Shown here piece after piece: positions 1-9,584 of a stretch of 48,271 bases of DNA. A model generated the notes under the pieces. That model saw only the letters and a program-made list of their open reading frames with translations. It made no database searches and had not been told where the DNA came from. Position 1 is the stretch's first letter. The number at the start of each line of letters is the position of its first letter. Both the position numbers and the translations under genes were made by a program. Source of the stretch: Faeciplasma sp964650705 (GTDB taxonomy: Bacteria > Bacillota > Clostridia > Oscillospirales > Ruminococcaceae); NCBI GenBank assembly GCA_964650705.1, contig CAZYUJ010000012.1:1-48271 (forward strand). Direction: 5' to 3'.

Positions 1-21
1 CGTGGATGTACTGCTAAAAGC

Positions 22-53
22 GGAACAGGTATGACCGAAATCATACCTGTTCC
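22..53 (-). terminator. Possible terminator of the sipL-spoIVA operon
   Basis: A perfect 12-bp inverted repeat (GGAACAGGTATG / CATACCTGTTCC) with an 8-nt loop lies about 65 bp past the spoIVA stop. Read on the minus strand it is followed by only a short U-rich stretch (GCTTTTAG), so it is a plausible but not ideal intrinsic terminator. Confidence 0.5.
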
Positions 54-117
54 AAAAAATTCACATATTACTGTCTTACGACCAACGAGCCTCGCAGTAG
101 GTGTTTTTCTTTTCATA

Positions 118-1596
118 TCACACGATCAGACAGATAAGCCCCGAGCATCCTTCGTTGATGATCCTCTCAACAGCTTCTCTGAGCTTTTCTCTTGCATCGT
201 CCGGCAATCGGTTGAGCTTCTGATGTAACCCTTCGGAAACCAGCTCGGAAAGCGACTTTCCGAAGATGTTTGTATCCCAAATGAGTGCGGGATCGTCCTC
301 AAAATCATTCATAAGATATGTCACGAGCTCTTCGGATTGCTTTTCTGAGCCTACGATGGGCGCAACCTCTGCCCCGATGTCCGCACGGATAAGGTGTATC
401 GAAGGTGCGTTCGCCCTTAGTCTCACACCGTACTTTCCGCCCTGCCTGATGATCTCAGGCTCATCAAGCGTCAGCTCCTCTTGCTCGGGCATAACGATTC
501 CATAGCCGGTCTCCTCAACTTCTTCAAGTGCCTGTGAGAACTTTTCGAACTGCTTCTTGAATTTCACAAGCTCCAATATCGTCGGCATAAGCTCGTTTTC
601 ATTTTCGATCTCAATTCCCGATTCCTCGCTCAAGACCTTATAGAAAAGTGTAGGGTCAAGGCTGAGAGATATCTTGCAAACTCCGCTTCCCGGGTCAATT
701 GCCGAAAGCTCAGTTCCCTTGACCTTGTCGCAATTTGCGAGCGCTTCGCAAAAATCTCCGACATCACGCAAAAGCTTAACTCCCTCACAAGCCGTCTTGA
801 TATAATCGAAGATCTCTGTCTTGAGCTTGTGTCCCTTCTCGAGCGAGTTGAGCCATTTCGGCATCGCAATGTTGATCTCTTTAACAGGGAAAGCAAACAA
901 AAGATTTGCCAATATCTTTTGAATGTCCTCTTTTGTCATTTCGAGGCAGTTGACGGGGATGCAGGGAACAGAATATTTCTCCTCGAGCTCTTTGCAAAGC
1001 TTTTTTGTTTCCTCACTGTCGTGATGAAGTGAATTCATCAAAATGACAAACGGCTTATTGAGGCTCAAAAGCTCCGAGATAACTCTTTCTTCGCACTCTT
1101 CATATTCTTCTCTGTCGATGCCCGTAACTGTTCCGTCGGTCGTCACAACAACGCCGACTGTTGAATGCTCGGTGATGACCTTTTGCGTGCCGATCTCTGC
1201 CGCCATATTGAACGGTATCTCGCTGTCAAACCACGGCGTTCTGACCATCCTCGGCTCGCTGTTTTCGATGTATCCCACAGCCGAGGGGATGATATATCCC
1301 ACACAGTCAATCATTCGAACGTTAACTGCTGCCGTGTCATCAAGAGTGACTGTGACCGCTTCCTCGGGAATGAATTTGGGCTCAGTTGTCATGATGGTGC
1401 GCCCTGCGGATGCTTGCGGAAGCTCATCAACGGTTCGCTCACGCATATAGCTTTGTGCAATGTTCGGGATCACAAGCTCCTGCATAAATCTGCGGATGAA
1501 TGTTGATTTTCCGCTTCTCACAGGACCGACAACACCAACATAAACGTCGCCGCCCGTGCGCTCAGAAATGCTTTTATATATGCTCGGTTTGTTCAT
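118..1596 (-). CDS. spoIVA: Stage IV sporulation protein A (SpoIVA), spore coat morphogenetic ATPase
   Basis: SpoIVA is a mother-cell ATPase that polymerises on the forespore surface and forms the basement layer for coat and cortex assembly. The 492-residue product has the family's usual length. It carries a P-loop near the N terminus (GPVRSGKST, residues 24-32) and a GTPase-like DCVG switch motif near residue 97, and it ends in a hydrophobic tail (GLICLIV) like that of known SpoIVA proteins. The start is fixed by GGAGG 7 nt upstream (1604-1608). It follows the sipL-like gene after only 19 nt, so the two are probably co-transcribed. In the family, transcription is by sigma-E; I could not identify a convincing sigma-E promoter here. 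Identification is from motif and whole-protein resemblance. Confidence 0.95.
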   Translation of the reverse strand: MNKPSIYKSISERTGGDVYVGVVGPVRSGKSTFIRRFMQELVIPNIAQSYMRERTVDELPQASAGRTIMTTEPKFIPEEAVTVTLDDTAAVNVRMIDCVGYIIPSAVGYIENSEPRMVRTPWFDSEIPFNMAAEIGTQKVITEHSTVGVVVTTDGTVTGIDREEYEECEERVISELLSLNKPFVILMNSLHHDSEETKKLCKELEEKYSVPCIPVNCLEMTKEDIQKILANLLFAFPVKEINIAMPKWLNSLEKGHKLKTEIFDYIKTACEGVKLLRDVGDFCEALANCDKVKGTELSAIDPGSGVCKISLSLDPTLFYKVLSEESGIEIENENELMPTILELVKFKKQFEKFSQALEEVEETGYGIVMPEQEELTLDEPEIIRQGGKYGVRLRANAPSIHLIRADIGAEVAPIVGSEKQSEELVTYLMNDFEDDPALIWDTNIFGKSLSELVSEGLHQKLNRLPDDAREKLREAVERIINEGCSGLICLIV

Positions 1597-1615
1597 ATCG
1601 TTTCCTCCAAAAATC

Positions 1616-3148
1616 TTAGCAAATAGGTATCAGGATCATTCCGTCAGCGTCCACGGTGTCGCCTTCAATGTCATTCTCATCTGAGATCGCCTTGGTCGAT
1701 GCATGACATCTCTTTGCGATGTCCCAAACGCTTTCTCCTGCTTGCGCAAAATACAGCTTAATGGCACAGTCGCCGTCTTCGGTGACGCTGCCGGTGTCAT
1801 CAACGTTTATCGAGTTGATATATTCACATTCGCTTGCTTCAAAAATATATCCCATAAGCTTGATCTCGCCGATAACGTCCATCGCGTTGGACGAGTTGAT
1901 ATTATAGCTCGCATTGCCGCAGCATGCACATATTTCTGCTCCGCAGAAGCCTTTGCACGAAAGTGAGATCCTGTGTTCAAAGGGAAGTGAAGCTTCCAAA
2001 TAGATGAGCTTATCTGAGTCGTTTTTTGCGAATGCATAAACCTTTGCATTCCCCGAAACAATAGCTTCGTTACTTCCGCTCAGATATGAAACGTTTATCT
2101 TTGCGACCTCTGCTCCCGCGCTGATGACCGATTTGATTCCGCCTTCGGAATATGTCAGTGTGGCTTTAACCTTGTGTGTGTCATCAACTGACTGAGGCAT
2201 ACATTCGATATCAGCACTGCTCAGCTCGATGGATGTTTCATATTCTGTCGAGAATGCATCGGTAGCGAGCTGTGCACTTTCAAACTTCATCGCAACACAG
2301 TTGATAGCGATTGCAAGCTCACACTCCACATTTGAGGAATCAGCCTTCGGCAAAGGTCTGACATCACATCCCGAAATACAGGCGTTGACAAATACATCAT
2401 ATCTGTCATCCAACCCCTCAACGTCACAGATCTGCGAAAACGGCAAACTGAATTTAACGCTCTTTGGGTCGTTCGAGCCTTCGGTCGTGTAAAGAGCAGA
2501 TATCTCAGCTTCTCCTTTGACCAAAAGCTTTCCCGAAAGAACCTTTTTGTCACAGCTCGTAACACAAGCGCCGGCCCTTAAAAGCGTCTTCATCGCTTCT
2601 GTCTCATTGGGCATGTTAACTTCATCAACGACGGTTATTCTCTTTGTGATGCAAAGTCTTTTTGAGGGATATGTAATAAGCTCTTTTTTGAGTTCCAAAC
2701 CGCTGCCATATGCTTCGCTGACAGCTTGCTTTTGTTCGGATACACTTACATTGATGTCGATCCCGATAATACCCCTTATATCGACTCGGCGCTTGTTGAC
2801 AACTCTGACGTTTGCGCTGTCTGTATAAGGATCAATGCTGATGCAGGGTGATTTCACACTATAGGGGAGATCTGCACTTTTGTTATAAGTCAGATCCTGT
2901 GACAATGCCGACACAGTTCCGTCCTCTGAAAGATAGATCATCTTGATCTGTGCCAAAAGCTCATAGTTAAGCTTCGTTTGGCTGACACTCTGCTTAACGA
3001 TGCTCGGTTTGATGCAAAGGCTTAAAATTTTGAATATTTCGGGGTAATAGTCGGGCAGGATACAGTCAAGCTCAACTGCTTGATTATAGCTTGCATCCAA
3101 AAGAGTTTCCTTAACACAAAAGCTCTCCCTGATAAGTTTATAGTCCAT
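1616..3148 (-). CDS. sipL: SipL-like DUF3794/LysM protein, SpoIVA-interacting spore coat protein
   Basis: The 510-residue protein consists of repeated DUF3794-type beta-rich segments followed by a C-terminal LysM domain (about residues 465-510, with the AGESVWDIAKR motif and the ending ILIPIC). This is the architecture of SipL from Clostridioides difficile, which binds SpoIVA through its LysM domain and is needed to tether the coat to the forespore. No signal peptide or membrane segment is visible, as expected for a mother-cell cytosolic protein. GGAGG lies 5 nt before the ATG (3154-3158). It sits directly upstream of spoIVA on the same strand, which supports the assignment. Several DUF3794-LysM paralogues exist in Clostridia, so the symbol is inferred from architecture plus position. 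Confidence 0.85.
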   Translation of the reverse strand: MDYKLIRESFCVKETLLDASYNQAVELDCILPDYYPEIFKILSLCIKPSIVKQSVSQTKLNYELLAQIKMIYLSEDGTVSALSQDLTYNKSADLPYSVKSPCISIDPYTDSANVRVVNKRRVDIRGIIGIDINVSVSEQKQAVSEAYGSGLELKKELITYPSKRLCITKRITVVDEVNMPNETEAMKTLLRAGACVTSCDKKVLSGKLLVKGEAEISALYTTEGSNDPKSVKFSLPFSQICDVEGLDDRYDVFVNACISGCDVRPLPKADSSNVECELAIAINCVAMKFESAQLATDAFSTEYETSIELSSADIECMPQSVDDTHKVKATLTYSEGGIKSVISAGAEVAKINVSYLSGSNEAIVSGNAKVYAFAKNDSDKLIYLEASLPFEHRISLSCKGFCGAEICACCGNASYNINSSNAMDVIGEIKLMGYIFEASECEYINSINVDDTGSVTEDGDCAIKLYFAQAGESVWDIAKRCHASTKAISDENDIEGDTVDADGMILIPIC

Positions 3149-3264
3149 GGCGTCCTCCTAAGTTTTCAATGTACAAACATTATTTTGCTACAATATCTAT
3201 ATTCAGCTTGGTCACGGCTAAGTACAACTTTATGCAAAAAATGTTCACAGCTCCACGTCCTGTG

Positions 3265-3320
3265 CTTGGCGGGCCCCTCCCGCCACTTAAGCCTGCGGCT
3301 TAGCGGCGGTCTCCGTCCCG
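3265..3320. other. G+C-rich hairpin-forming stretch between divergent genes
   Basis: The 254-bp divergent gap between the sipL-like gene and the topoisomerase pair contains a local G+C-rich patch with small hairpins (GGCGGG/CCCGCC and AAGCC/GGCTT). It differs in composition from the A+T-rich flanks. No coding potential was recognised; it may be a degenerate repeat or a bidirectional insulator. Confidence 0.3.
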
Positions 3321-3333
3321 CTCAACAAAACAC

Positions 3334-3362
3334 TTGCAACTCGAAAACAAATGTGTTATTAT
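3334..3362 (+). promoter_or_regulatory. Sigma-A type promoter for the topoisomerase pair
   Basis: TTGCAA (3334-3339), a 17-bp spacer and TATTAT (3357-3362) lie 40 bp before the start codon of the B subunit gene. Confidence 0.65.
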
Positions 3363-3402
3363 AACTATATATAGTATGTAACTTTTCTGAAAGGAAATAG
3401 AT

Positions 3403-5391
3403 ATGGCTAAAAAAACTAAGCAAGAATATGATAACGAAGCTATACGAATGCTGAAAGGCGCTGACCGTGTAAGAAAGCGTCCTGCGGTTATTTTCGGCTC
3501 TGACGGACTTGAGGGCTGTAAGCACTCGGTTTTTGAGATCATCTCCAACTCCATCGACGAAGCTCGTGAAGGCTACGGCTCGAAGATCATCATCACCCGA
3601 TATAACGACAACTCCATCGAGGTTGAAGACTTTGCCCGCGGCTGTCCTGTCGATTACAACAAGGCTGAGGGCAGATTTAACTGGGAGCTTGTTTATTGCG
3701 AGCTCTATGCCGGCGGTAAATATGATAACGTATCCGGAGAAAACTATGAATACTCCCTCGGTCTAAACGGCCTCGGCGCCTGTGCTACCCAGTATTCAAG
3801 TGAATATATGGACGTTGAGGTTCACCGTGACGGATTCAAATATAATCTTCATTTCGAAAAAGGTGAGAATGTCGGCGGACTCAAGAAAGAGGAAACGAAG
3901 CGCCGTCAGACGGGCACAAAGACACGTTGGCGCCCTGACCTTGAGGTCTTCACTGCTATCGAGATCGAAAAAGAGTATTTCGAGGATGTTTTAAAGCGTC
4001 AGTCGATCGTCAATCCGGGAATCGATTTCGTCTTCCGCTATCAGAATGAGGACGGCTCTTTTGATCAGTCAAGCTATTTATATGAAAACGGAATCCTTGA
4101 CTATGTCAACGAGCTTGTGGGGGATAACTTCTTAACTCCGCCACAGTTCTGGACTGCTGACCGCAAGGGCAAGGACAGAGAGGATATGGCTGAATATAAG
4201 GTTAAATATAACTTTGCATTCGCTTTCTCGAAAACCGTCCACACCTGTGAATATTTCCACAACTCCAGCTTCCTTGAGCACGGCGGCTCGACTGAAAAAG
4301 CCGTTCGCCAAGCCTTCACCTCATATCTCGACAGCTATATGAAGGCAAACAACAAATATCTTAAAAACGAAGCGAAGATACAGTTTGTCGATGTCGAGGA
4401 TTGCTTGGTGATGGTCTCAAGCTCATTCTCGACTCAGACTTCCTATGAAAACCAGACCAAAAAAGCGATCACGAATAAGTTCATCTATGATGCAGCGGTT
4501 GATTTTCTTAAGCATCAGTTAGAGGTTTACTTCATCGAGAAGCCCGAAGAAGCTTCAAAGATCTGTGATCAGGTGCTTGTAAACAAGCGCTCCCGCGAGA
4601 GTGCCGAAAAGACAAGGATCAATACCAAAAAGATGTATGCTGAAAAGCTCGATATGGCTAACATGGTCAAAAAGTTCGTCGATTGCCGAACAAAAGACAC
4701 CACACGCCGTGAGCTTTACATCGTGGAGGGTGACTCGGCTTTGGGCTCTGTCAAGCTTGCCCGAAACGCGGAGTTTCAGGCTGTCATCCCCGTAAGAGGT
4801 AAGATCTTAAACTGCCTTAAAGCAAGCTACTCAAAGATTTTCGACAGCGAGATCATAACCGACTTGATGAAAGTCTTGGGCTGCGGTGTTGAGGTCAAGA
4901 CCGCTAAGAACAAAGACCTCTCGAGCTTTAATATCAACGCTCTTCGTTGGAACAAGATCGTCATCTGTACCGATGCCGACTATGACGGCTTCCAGATAAG
5001 AACGCTTATTCTTACAATGCTCTATACCTTGACTCCCACTCTTATCGAAGAAGGCTACGTTTTCATCGCAGAGTCTCCGCTATATGAGATCAACACCAAG
5101 GACAGAACCTATTTTGCATATGATGAAAGCGAACGAAATGAGATCCTTTCGATGATAGGAAATCAAAAGTTCACGATCCAGCGTTCAAAGGGTCTTGGTG
5201 AAAACGAACCCGATATGATGTCGCTCACAACAATGAATCCCGATACAAGACGTCTTATCAAAGTTACTCCCGATGAAGCTGAGCACACGAAGTTTATGTT
5301 CGATATGCTTTTGGGCGATAACCTAAGCGCCAGAAAGGAATTCATCAACATCAACGGTCACGATTATCTTGAAATGGCTGACATCAGCTAA
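3403..5391 (+). CDS. parE: Type II DNA topoisomerase subunit B, divergent ParE/GyrB-like
   Basis: This is the ATPase/TOPRIM subunit of a type IIA topoisomerase (662 residues, usual for ParE). The GHKL ATPase motifs are present but altered: NSIDEA with its catalytic-side Glu and Asn, ARGCPVD where GRGIPVD is usual, and GLNGLGA where GLHGVGA is usual. The TOPRIM region (from about residue 443) reads EGDSALG instead of EGDSAGG, followed by PVRGKILN and DADYDGFQI, so the acidic metal ligands are kept. The A subunit gene follows after 26 nt. The pair could be topoisomerase IV or an additional gyrase-like enzyme; gyrA/gyrB are not in this window, so the choice of parE is an inference from length and pairing. 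Confidence 0.85.
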   Translation: MAKKTKQEYDNEAIRMLKGADRVRKRPAVIFGSDGLEGCKHSVFEIISNSIDEAREGYGSKIIITRYNDNSIEVEDFARGCPVDYNKAEGRFNWELVYCELYAGGKYDNVSGENYEYSLGLNGLGACATQYSSEYMDVEVHRDGFKYNLHFEKGENVGGLKKEETKRRQTGTKTRWRPDLEVFTAIEIEKEYFEDVLKRQSIVNPGIDFVFRYQNEDGSFDQSSYLYENGILDYVNELVGDNFLTPPQFWTADRKGKDREDMAEYKVKYNFAFAFSKTVHTCEYFHNSSFLEHGGSTEKAVRQAFTSYLDSYMKANNKYLKNEAKIQFVDVEDCLVMVSSSFSTQTSYENQTKKAITNKFIYDAAVDFLKHQLEVYFIEKPEEASKICDQVLVNKRSRESAEKTRINTKKMYAEKLDMANMVKKFVDCRTKDTTRRELYIVEGDSALGSVKLARNAEFQAVIPVRGKILNCLKASYSKIFDSEIITDLMKVLGCGVEVKTAKNKDLSSFNINALRWNKIVICTDADYDGFQIRTLILTMLYTLTPTLIEEGYVFIAESPLYEINTKDRTYFAYDESERNEILSMIGNQKFTIQRSKGLGENEPDMMSLTTMNPDTRRLIKVTPDEAEHTKFMFDMLLGDNLSARKEFININGHDYLEMADIS

Positions 5392-5417
5392 AAATTCTGT
5401 GATAAAGGAAAATATAT

Positions 5418-7658
5418 ATGGCAAGAAAGAAAAAAACCGAGGACAAGCCCGTCAAACTGTCAAAGCGCCAGTCTGATGCCTATATAAACGGTGCGGGCAT
5501 GGTCGTGGAAGAGCCGATAACAATAACTCTTGAAAAAAACTATATGCCCTATGCCATGAGCGTTATAGTTTCCCGAGCCTTCCCCGAGATCGACGGCTTC
5601 AAGCCTTCACACCGCAAGCTTTTATATACAATGTATAAAATGGGACTTTTGTCGGGCGGAAGAACAAAGTCTGCGAATATCGTCGGTCAGACGATGAAGC
5701 TCAACCCTCACGGTGACCAGGCGATCTATGAAACAATGGTGCGCTTGACCCGCGGCAACGAAGCACTTTTACACCCTTATATCGACTCAAAGGGCAACTT
5801 CGGAAAGGCTTATTCATCGGGCATGGCATATGCCGCTTCCCGTTATACCGAGGCCAAGCTTGACCCTCTTTGCGCCGAGCTTTTTGGGGATATCGACAAG
5901 GACACCGTCAACTTCGTTCCCAACTATGACAACACCATGCAGGAGCCTGAGCTTTTGCCCGTTTCCTTCCCGTCGATCTTGGTCAACTCCAACATCGGTA
6001 TCGGCGTTTCAATGGCGAGTGCTATCTGTCCCTTCAACCTCAAAGAGCTTTGTGAAGCCACGATCGCAATCATCCGTGATCCTGATTATGATGTCTCACA
6101 GTCGATAAAGGGCCCCGATTTCCCGGGCGGCGGATATTTGATCTACGATGAGGAAAAGCTTAACCAGATCTATGCTACCGGCAGGGGAGCGGTCAAGATC
6201 CGCTCCAAGTATAATTACGATAAAGAGGCTAACTGTATCGAAGTTACCGAGATCCCGCCGACAACGACTGTTGAAGCGATCATCGAAAAGATAATCGAGC
6301 TTGCGAAGGGCGGAATGAAGGAAGTTGCCTATATCCGTGACGAGACCGACCTTGACGGCTTGAAGATCGCTATCGACTTGAAGAGAGGAGTCGATCCCGA
6401 CGCTTTGATGAAAAAGCTGTATAGGCAAACCCCCTTACAGGATAGCTTCTCCGCAAACTTTAACATCCTCGTCAACGGCTATCCAAAGGTTTTGGGTGTC
6501 AAGGATATACTTAAGGAATGGATAAAGTTCAGAATCGGCTGTGTCAAGCGCCGTGTCAGCTTTGATCTTAAAAAGAAGGAAGAACGCCTTCACCTCTTGA
6601 AGGGTCTTGAAAAGATCCTTCTTGATATCGACAAGGCTATCAAGATCGTTCGCGAGACTGACGAAGAATCTGAGGTCGTACCAAACCTTATGATCGGCTT
6701 CTCGATCGACGAGATCCAAGCTGAATATGTTGCCGAGATCAAGCTCCGCCACCTTAACCGTGAATTTATCCTTAATCGCATCAAGGATATCGCTCAGCTC
6801 GAAAAGGACATTGAAGAGCTCAGAGATATTTTGGGAAGCGAAAGAAAGGTTAAACTTATAATCATTGACGAGCTCAAAAAGGTTTCTGAAAAATTCGGTC
6901 AGCCAAGAAAGACCGAGGTCATCTATATCGACGAAGAACCCGACGTCAAGGTCGAAAAGGAAGTTCCCGACTATCCTTGCCGATTGTTCTTGACTCGTGA
7001 GGGATATTTCAAAAAGATCACTCCACAGTCCTTGCGAATGTCCGGCGATCAAAAGCTCAAAGAAAACGACGTTATGGTCTATGAGATCGATTCGACCAAC
7101 CGTGCCGAGCTTTTGTTCTTCACGGATAAGGCAAACGTATATAAAGCCAAGGCTTCTCAGTTCGCCGATTCAAAGGCAAGCCTTTTGGGAGATTACATCC
7201 CTGCGACCCTCAAGTTCGAGGAGGGCGAGAATGTCGTCGGAATGGTCGTGACCCTTGATTACAGCGGATGTGTCTTGTTCGTCTACAAAAACGGCAAGGC
7301 GGCGAAGGTTCCTCTCTCATCCTATGAAACCAAGACCAACCGCAAGATGCTTTCAGGCGCATATTCGGACAAGAGTCCGCTTATCGAGCTTCTGGCAGTG
7401 GGTGAGGGCAGCGACGTCATGATGCGCTCCACCAACGGCAGAGCAATAATCTTCAACACGGGAATGATTCTTCCGAAGGCAACGAGAAACACTCAAGGCG
7501 TTCAGGTGATGACGCTCAAAGCAAAATCCGATGTAGAATCCGCACATCTGATAAGCCCCGAAAAGGCAAAGGAGCTTTCAAAATACCGCACAAAAACGCT
7601 CCCCGCAGCAGGGCCGTTCGCAAAGGATATTGAAGACCCCGATCAGTTTACCTTATAA
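5418..7658 (+). CDS. parC: Type II DNA topoisomerase subunit A, ParC/GyrA-like
   Basis: This is the DNA breakage-reunion subunit that works with the adjacent B subunit. The 746-residue protein has the N-terminal winged-helix region (PYAMSVIVSRAFPEIDGFKPSHRK) and the catalytic tyrosine in SRYTEAKL (Tyr143), followed by the tower/coiled-coil region around residues 380-500. Its C-terminal part is shorter than the six-bladed pinwheel of GyrA, which favours a ParC-type role. The usual AAMRYTE active-site context reads AASRYTE, matching the divergence of its partner. An AAGGAAAA ribosome site precedes the ATG. Two terminator-like hairpins follow. Confidence 0.87.
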   Translation: MARKKKTEDKPVKLSKRQSDAYINGAGMVVEEPITITLEKNYMPYAMSVIVSRAFPEIDGFKPSHRKLLYTMYKMGLLSGGRTKSANIVGQTMKLNPHGDQAIYETMVRLTRGNEALLHPYIDSKGNFGKAYSSGMAYAASRYTEAKLDPLCAELFGDIDKDTVNFVPNYDNTMQEPELLPVSFPSILVNSNIGIGVSMASAICPFNLKELCEATIAIIRDPDYDVSQSIKGPDFPGGGYLIYDEEKLNQIYATGRGAVKIRSKYNYDKEANCIEVTEIPPTTTVEAIIEKIIELAKGGMKEVAYIRDETDLDGLKIAIDLKRGVDPDALMKKLYRQTPLQDSFSANFNILVNGYPKVLGVKDILKEWIKFRIGCVKRRVSFDLKKKEERLHLLKGLEKILLDIDKAIKIVRETDEESEVVPNLMIGFSIDEIQAEYVAEIKLRHLNREFILNRIKDIAQLEKDIEELRDILGSERKVKLIIIDELKKVSEKFGQPRKTEVIYIDEEPDVKVEKEVPDYPCRLFLTREGYFKKITPQSLRMSGDQKLKENDVMVYEIDSTNRAELLFFTDKANVYKAKASQFADSKASLLGDYIPATLKFEEGENVVGMVVTLDYSGCVLFVYKNGKAAKVPLSSYETKTNRKMLSGAYSDKSPLIELLAVGEGSDVMMRSTNGRAIIFNTGMILPKATRNTQGVQVMTLKAKSDVESAHLISPEKAKELSKYRTKTLPAAGPFAKDIEDPDQFTL

Positions 7659-7661
7659 TAT

Positions 7662-7699
7662 AAAGATCTCCGACCTGTGCTCACGGATCGGAGATCTTT
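7662..7699 (+). terminator. Terminator of the topoisomerase operon
   Basis: A 12-bp perfect stem (AAAGATCTCCGA / TCGGAGATCTTT) starts 4 bp after the parC-like stop codon and ends in TTTT. Confidence 0.85.
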
Positions 7700-7707
7700 T
7701 ATACTAA

Positions 7708-7738
7708 GACCCCTCCGGCTGCAAAAGCCGGAGGGGTC
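7708..7738 (-). terminator. Terminator of the sigma/anti-sigma operon
   Basis: A 13-bp G+C-rich perfect stem (GACCCCTCCGGCT / AGCCGGAGGGGTC, 5-nt loop) lies 8 bp beyond the stop of the minus-strand gene. Its minus-strand U tract is weak, but the position between convergent genes fits termination. Confidence 0.65.
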
Positions 7739-7745
7739 GATCTGT

Positions 7746-9584
7746 TTATTCAATTTCAATATTAACGATCACGTTGTCCTCAACCTCAAACGTCACAGTA
7801 TATGCGATACCGTTTTCATTATAGGAGGCGATATAAAGAGTAAGCCTTCCGTCAACGTAATTTCCGATATTGAATGCGTCTACAAGCGCATCCATCGTGT
7901 CGCCGATTCCGACACCGTTGATCTTTATCGGGAGCACGCATCCTGTTTTCAAGGTGATCTTGGCCATACTTCCCTCAAACAACGTTCTCGTATCGAAATA
8001 GATACCTGCGCCGCTGAAGTTGATATAGCTCCTTGAAGAGGATGAGCCTGTGCCGATGGACAAGCTGCGATATCTCTCATTGATGATGGAGCCGTCACCC
8101 TTCGGGTCAAATGCTACACCGTCAATGGTGATCTCAACTTTGCCCTGTGCAAATGATTTCTTAAGCTTTTCAACAGGAGTCTCGGTCGGAGCTTGTTCCT
8201 GTACCTCCTCTTGCTGTTCGGTATCTGAATCCAAATTGATCTTGCTGAAGTCTGTGATAGTATATTCCTCTCTTGTCCAGTTGCGTCTTAAGTATCTATA
8301 GAGCTCCTTAAGTGCCGCCTTGTGAGTGTACTGAGCAGGGTTATTGAGAGTTGTCGTGATGACCTCGCGCTCGATGTCCAGCATACCCATATGAGTGTCG
8401 CCGGGGTTAACTCCCGAACCGCCCACAAGGTGATATGCAATGTCGACACCGTTGATTCTGTGAATAACGTATACAAGCTCATCAAGCATCTCGGCATATC
8501 CGTCGTTGTCAAAGGTCAGACAGGCAACCATTCTGTCTCCGTCCTCGAAGATCGGTCTTCCGACAAGCTGATTCTCACTTGTTCCGTATGCCGCAAGCTT
8601 GAGGGTAACGTCCAGCTCAGATCCGTTTATATAGTCATAGTTTACGTTGATCTCATAAAGGGTCTTGCAATTAAGGAAATCTTCGTCACCTGTTATGCTA
8701 TATGCCTCGTCTGCCGAGTAAACGTTGGTGATGCTGAATCTTACGAAGTTAACGCTGTCCATATGTCTTAAGGTATTAAGGCTGAGCTCGCTGTAAGATA
8801 TTCCGGAGTCCCCGTATTTATTGACGGTTTCCGAAGGAGCAGCCTCTTCTTCGACAGCGTCCTCCTCAGCGACGTCTACAACGACAGCATCTTCCTCTTC
8901 CTCATCCGAAGGCGTAACGGGAGATGCTTCATCAAGCTCTTCATCGTCATAAGCGCTCGAAGATGTGTATGCTGCCAAAAGCTCGATGGTGTCGCAGAGG
9001 TTAAGTGCGCTGTATTCGGGACTTGTGTTGTTTCCGATGACATAGTCCGTCGTGACATATTCGCCGTCATATTCTTCGGGAGTATAAGCCGAAAGGGGAG
9101 CAGCTTCGGTGGTTTCAGGCTGTCCGGGCTCAACGGCTTCTTCTATATCCTCTTCTGTTTCCACTTCTGTTTCCTCTGCAGGGGCAGGCTCCTCTTCGGC
9201 AGTTATCGGAGTATCGTCGATCTCCTCGTCGATGCCATCATCAATTTCGTCCTCAGCCCAAGTTCCCTCGGTTTCAGCAAGCGTAGCGGAGTCGTTTGCA
9301 TCCTTTGCCATCGCATTGTCATCATAGACGCTCTCTTGTGATGCATCGTTCTTTTCAACCTTCAATCCGTCGCCCATCAGCGATACGACGCTGACGGTCG
9401 CGATGATAAGCGCCAAACAAGCCGCTGTTGCGATATACTTGGAATATTTCATCCAAGGCTTTACGGGCGTTTCGGTCACGGCAACTGCCTCATATTCCTT
9501 CGCCATGCTCTCCTTAAGGCTTTGCTTAAAGCTGTCACTGAGCTTAAGAGAGCTGACATCGTTTTTATATTGTTCAATTTTCAT
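7746..9584 (-). CDS. Large membrane-anchored anti-sigma-factor-like protein
   Basis: The protein (612 residues from the preferred start) has a cytosolic N-terminal helix-rich part (about 1-49), one membrane helix (about 50-70, ATAACLALIIATVSVVSL) and a large outer domain. Residues of roughly 80-250 are Glu/Asp-rich low complexity; the rest is a folded beta-rich region I do not recognise. The start is ATG at 9582-9584, with GGAGAG 7 nt upstream, overlapping the sigma gene stop by 11 nt; a longer reading from 9614 has no ribosome site. This tight overlap with an ECF sigma gene and the single membrane segment are the evidence for an anti-sigma role. No zinc-finger HxxxCxxC motif is seen, so the mode of sigma binding is unknown. 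Confidence 0.7.
   Translation of the reverse strand: MKIEQYKNDVSSLKLSDSFKQSLKESMAKEYEAVAVTETPVKPWMKYSKYIATAACLALIIATVSVVSLMGDGLKVEKNDASQESVYDDNAMAKDANDSATLAETEGTWAEDEIDDGIDEEIDDTPITAEEEPAPAEETEVETEEDIEEAVEPGQPETTEAAPLSAYTPEEYDGEYVTTDYVIGNNTSPEYSALNLCDTIELLAAYTSSSAYDDEELDEASPVTPSDEEEEDAVVVDVAEEDAVEEEAAPSETVNKYGDSGISYSELSLNTLRHMDSVNFVRFSITNVYSADEAYSITGDEDFLNCKTLYEINVNYDYINGSELDVTLKLAAYGTSENQLVGRPIFEDGDRMVACLTFDNDGYAEMLDELVYVIHRINGVDIAYHLVGGSGVNPGDTHMGMLDIEREVITTTLNNPAQYTHKAALKELYRYLRRNWTREEYTITDFSKINLDSDTEQQEEVQEQAPTETPVEKLKKSFAQGKVEITIDGVAFDPKGDGSIINERYRSLSIGTGSSSSRSYINFSGAGIYFDTRTLFEGSMAKITLKTGCVLPIKINGVGIGDTMDALVDAFNIGNYVDGRLTLYIASYNENGIAYTVTFEVEDNVIVNIEIE

Noticed and set aside
3149..3332. 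Sigma-E promoter for the sipL-spoIVA operon
   Set aside because: An ATATA/AATAATGT pair is present on the minus strand but it matches the sigma-E consensus too poorly to list.
6435..7052. Minus-strand open frame of 205 codons opposite the topoisomerase A gene
   Set aside because: It is a shadow of the plus-strand gene, without ribosome site or recognisable domains.
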